DNA of 43,869 nucleotides from an uncultured Lachnospiraceae bacterium. Lineage in GTDB: Bacteria > Bacillota > Clostridia > Lachnospirales > Lachnospiraceae. The notes under the pieces were generated by a model. That model was not told the origin of the DNA. It saw only the letters and a list, made by a program, of their open reading frames with translations, and made no database searches. The stretch covers positions 1 to 43,869 of the forward strand of contig CACXDC010000163.1 in the NCBI GenBank assembly GCA_902766365.1, given 5' to 3'. The translations under genes were made by a program, and so were the position numbers. Shown here piece by piece: positions 42,723-43,869 of the stretch. How positions within the stretch are numbered: position 1 is the stretch's first letter; each line of letters starts with the position of its first letter.

Positions 42723-43352
42723 ATGTCATCGAAGGTTTTATATTTAAAAGCGGAACAGAATGCGGAGGTAATGCAGGCACAGGTTTGTGTGAAGGACATT
42801 GCCTCCGTTTATTGTTCTGACAGAAGTATCACTTCCAGAGTGAAGGCACTGAAGGTTTACCAGTTCCAGGAGGAGAAAAGAAAACGGCAGGTGATCAGCG
42901 TCCTTCATGTGATCGAGCTGATCGAAAAGGAATGTCCGGCTGTTACGGTGGAAAGCGTAGGAGAAAATGCGACATTGATCGAACTGGTCAATGTAAATCA
43001 GCATAAAACCATGGCACAGACGGTCAAACTGATCTTTGTCATGTTGATCAGCTTCTTCGGAACAGGGTTTACGATCATGGCATTTCACAACGACATCAGT
43101 ATCAACAGGATTTTCTCCAGAGTATATGAACAGATCATGGGGTATACGCCGCAGGGATATACCATTCTGGAAATCTCTTATTCCCTTGGACTTACCGTGG
43201 GGATCATCGTATTCTTTAATCATATCGGGGGCAGACGTCTGACGAAGGATCCAACCCCCATCGAGGTGGAAATGAGGGTATATGAAACCGATGTCAATAA
43301 GGCACTGATCGAAACAGCAGACAGGGAGGGCAAGACCATTGATGCTTCTTGA
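42723..43352 (+). CDS. spoVAA: Stage V sporulation protein AA
   Basis: SpoVAA is a membrane subunit of the forespore SpoVA channel. The 209-residue protein has an N-terminal soluble domain (about 1-98) with VYLK-type and VCVKDIASVYCSD motifs and two C-terminal hydrophobic segments (about 100-118 and 145-167), as in the family. The start is preceded by AAGGAAGG and a sigma-G-like promoter. It overlaps spoVAB by 11 bases, so the two are translationally coupled. The length matches the usual 200 or so. Confidence 0.93.
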   Translation: MSSKVLYLKAEQNAEVMQAQVCVKDIASVYCSDRSITSRVKALKVYQFQEEKRKRQVISVLHVIELIEKECPAVTVESVGENATLIELVNVNQHKTMAQTVKLIFVMLISFFGTGFTIMAFHNDISINRIFSRVYEQIMGYTPQGYTILEISYSLGLTVGIIVFFNHIGGRRLTKDPTPIEVEMRVYETDVNKALIETADREGKTIDAS

Positions 43353-43836
43353 TCAGATCATTCTGGGGATATTTGGACTTTCCTTTGGTCTGCTTTCGTC
43401 GGCTGGGGTATTTACCGTGCTTTCTTCTGTAGGGCTGATTCCGAGATTTGCAGGAAAGATGCATGTGGCAGATAAAGTATTTGCACTGGAGGAAGCAGTG
43501 ATCCTTGGCACGATACTCGGGTGCATTGTCAGTGTATTTCCGGACTGCTTTCAGGCAGGAAGCTATCTGCTGTCTAGAGAGCCATTTGGAAGAGACACAG
43601 CAGCAGTGGTCAGAGTGGCAGGAACAGTATTTCTCTGTTTTTATGGATTTTTCTCAGGGATCTTTATCGGGTGCCTGGCATTTGCCATTGCAGAAATGCT
43701 GGATTCCATTCCGATTTTTGCAAGGAGAGTGGGCTTCCGGCATGGCCTTGGGATCGCCATAGCGGCAGCCGCCTTCGGAAAGCTCTTTGGAAGTCTGTTT
43801 TATTTTTCCAGGCAGATATTCCTGTCAGGGATGTAA
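43342..43836 (+). CDS. spoVAB: Stage V sporulation protein AB
   Basis: SpoVAB is a small membrane protein of the SpoVA channel. The 164-residue protein has four hydrophobic segments (about 5-30, 48-65, 85-115, 135-160) and the family-typical GLSSAAGVF-like start (FGLLSSAGVFTVLSSVGLIPR), with HVADKVFALEEAV. A TTG at 43339 is also in frame. GGGAGGG precedes the start within the end of spoVAA. No spoVAC follows within the remaining 33 bases, and spoVAC is encoded 9 kb upstream on the other strand. Confidence 0.9.
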   Translation: MLLDQIILGIFGLSFGLLSSAGVFTVLSSVGLIPRFAGKMHVADKVFALEEAVILGTILGCIVSVFPDCFQAGSYLLSREPFGRDTAAVVRVAGTVFLCFYGFFSGIFIGCLAFAIAEMLDSIPIFARRVGFRHGLGIAIAAAAFGKLFGSLFYFSRQIFLSGM

Positions 43837-43839
43837 TAC

Positions 43840-43868
43840 TTGTCCATACCGGTATGATATATTATAAT
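43840..43868 (+). promoter_or_regulatory. Strong sigma-A-like promoter at the window edge
   Basis: TTGTCC, a 17-base spacer and TATAAT read out of the window and would drive a gene just beyond the end. Confidence 0.65.
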
Positions 43869-43869
43869 G

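Overview
The window reads as a chromosomal segment of an anaerobic, endospore-forming Firmicute, most likely a member of the Lachnospiraceae (Clostridia). The grounds are the moderate GC, AGGAGG-type ribosome sites, GatCAB together with GlnRS, mannose-family PTS genes, dispersed spoVA genes and several clade-typical DUF proteins. The genus cannot be fixed from the sequence alone. I found no rRNA, tRNA, CRISPR array, transposase or prophage.

Layout. (1) 1-3313: the 3' end of a sugar PTS operon (EIID, HAD phosphatase, an HPr-like protein without Ser46, Enzyme I) closed by a strong terminator. (2) 3314-3821: a non-coding stretch with four GGGGC/GCCCC hairpins. (3) 3822-4226: a cysteine-rich redox-type protein. 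(4) 4459-13115: a carbohydrate-use locus with a divergent centre. An esterase and a sugar-binding lipoprotein lie on one side; a LacI regulator, two ABC permeases, a creatininase-family protein and a GH2 enzyme lie on the other. No ABC ATPase is present, so a shared one elsewhere is expected. (5) 13303-18576: a small membrane protein carrying an isolated IGGADGPT motif, thiolase, then gatCAB. (6) 18683-21926: ACT regulator, homoserine dehydrogenase and aspartate kinase (aspartate-family amino acids). (7) 21971-31423: two small membrane proteins, guaB, a GGDEF-EAL protein translationally coupled to a DHH phosphoesterase, glnS and a DUF2225 protein. (8) 31518-33642: an acidic anchored protein and a TetR/DUF6062 pair. 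(9) 33624-43836: spore genes spoVAC, spoVAD and spoVAA-AB, split up by an MBOAT/SGNH O-acylation pair, an AT-rich two-gene island and an exonuclease-phosphatase-family protein.

The points most worth a second look are the AT-rich two-gene island at 38.1-41.5 kb, which pairs a DUF4365-like (PD-(D/E)XK) nuclease candidate with an AlbA/Schlafen-type ATPase-like regulator and is a possible undescribed defence or stress module; the break-up of the usually contiguous spoVA operon, with sigma-G-like promoters visible for two pieces; a terminator hairpin whose 3' arm contains the spoVAD ribosome site; the coupling of a c-di-GMP enzyme to a nanoRNase-like protein directly downstream of guaB; the HPr lacking its regulatory serine; and the unexplained hairpin array.
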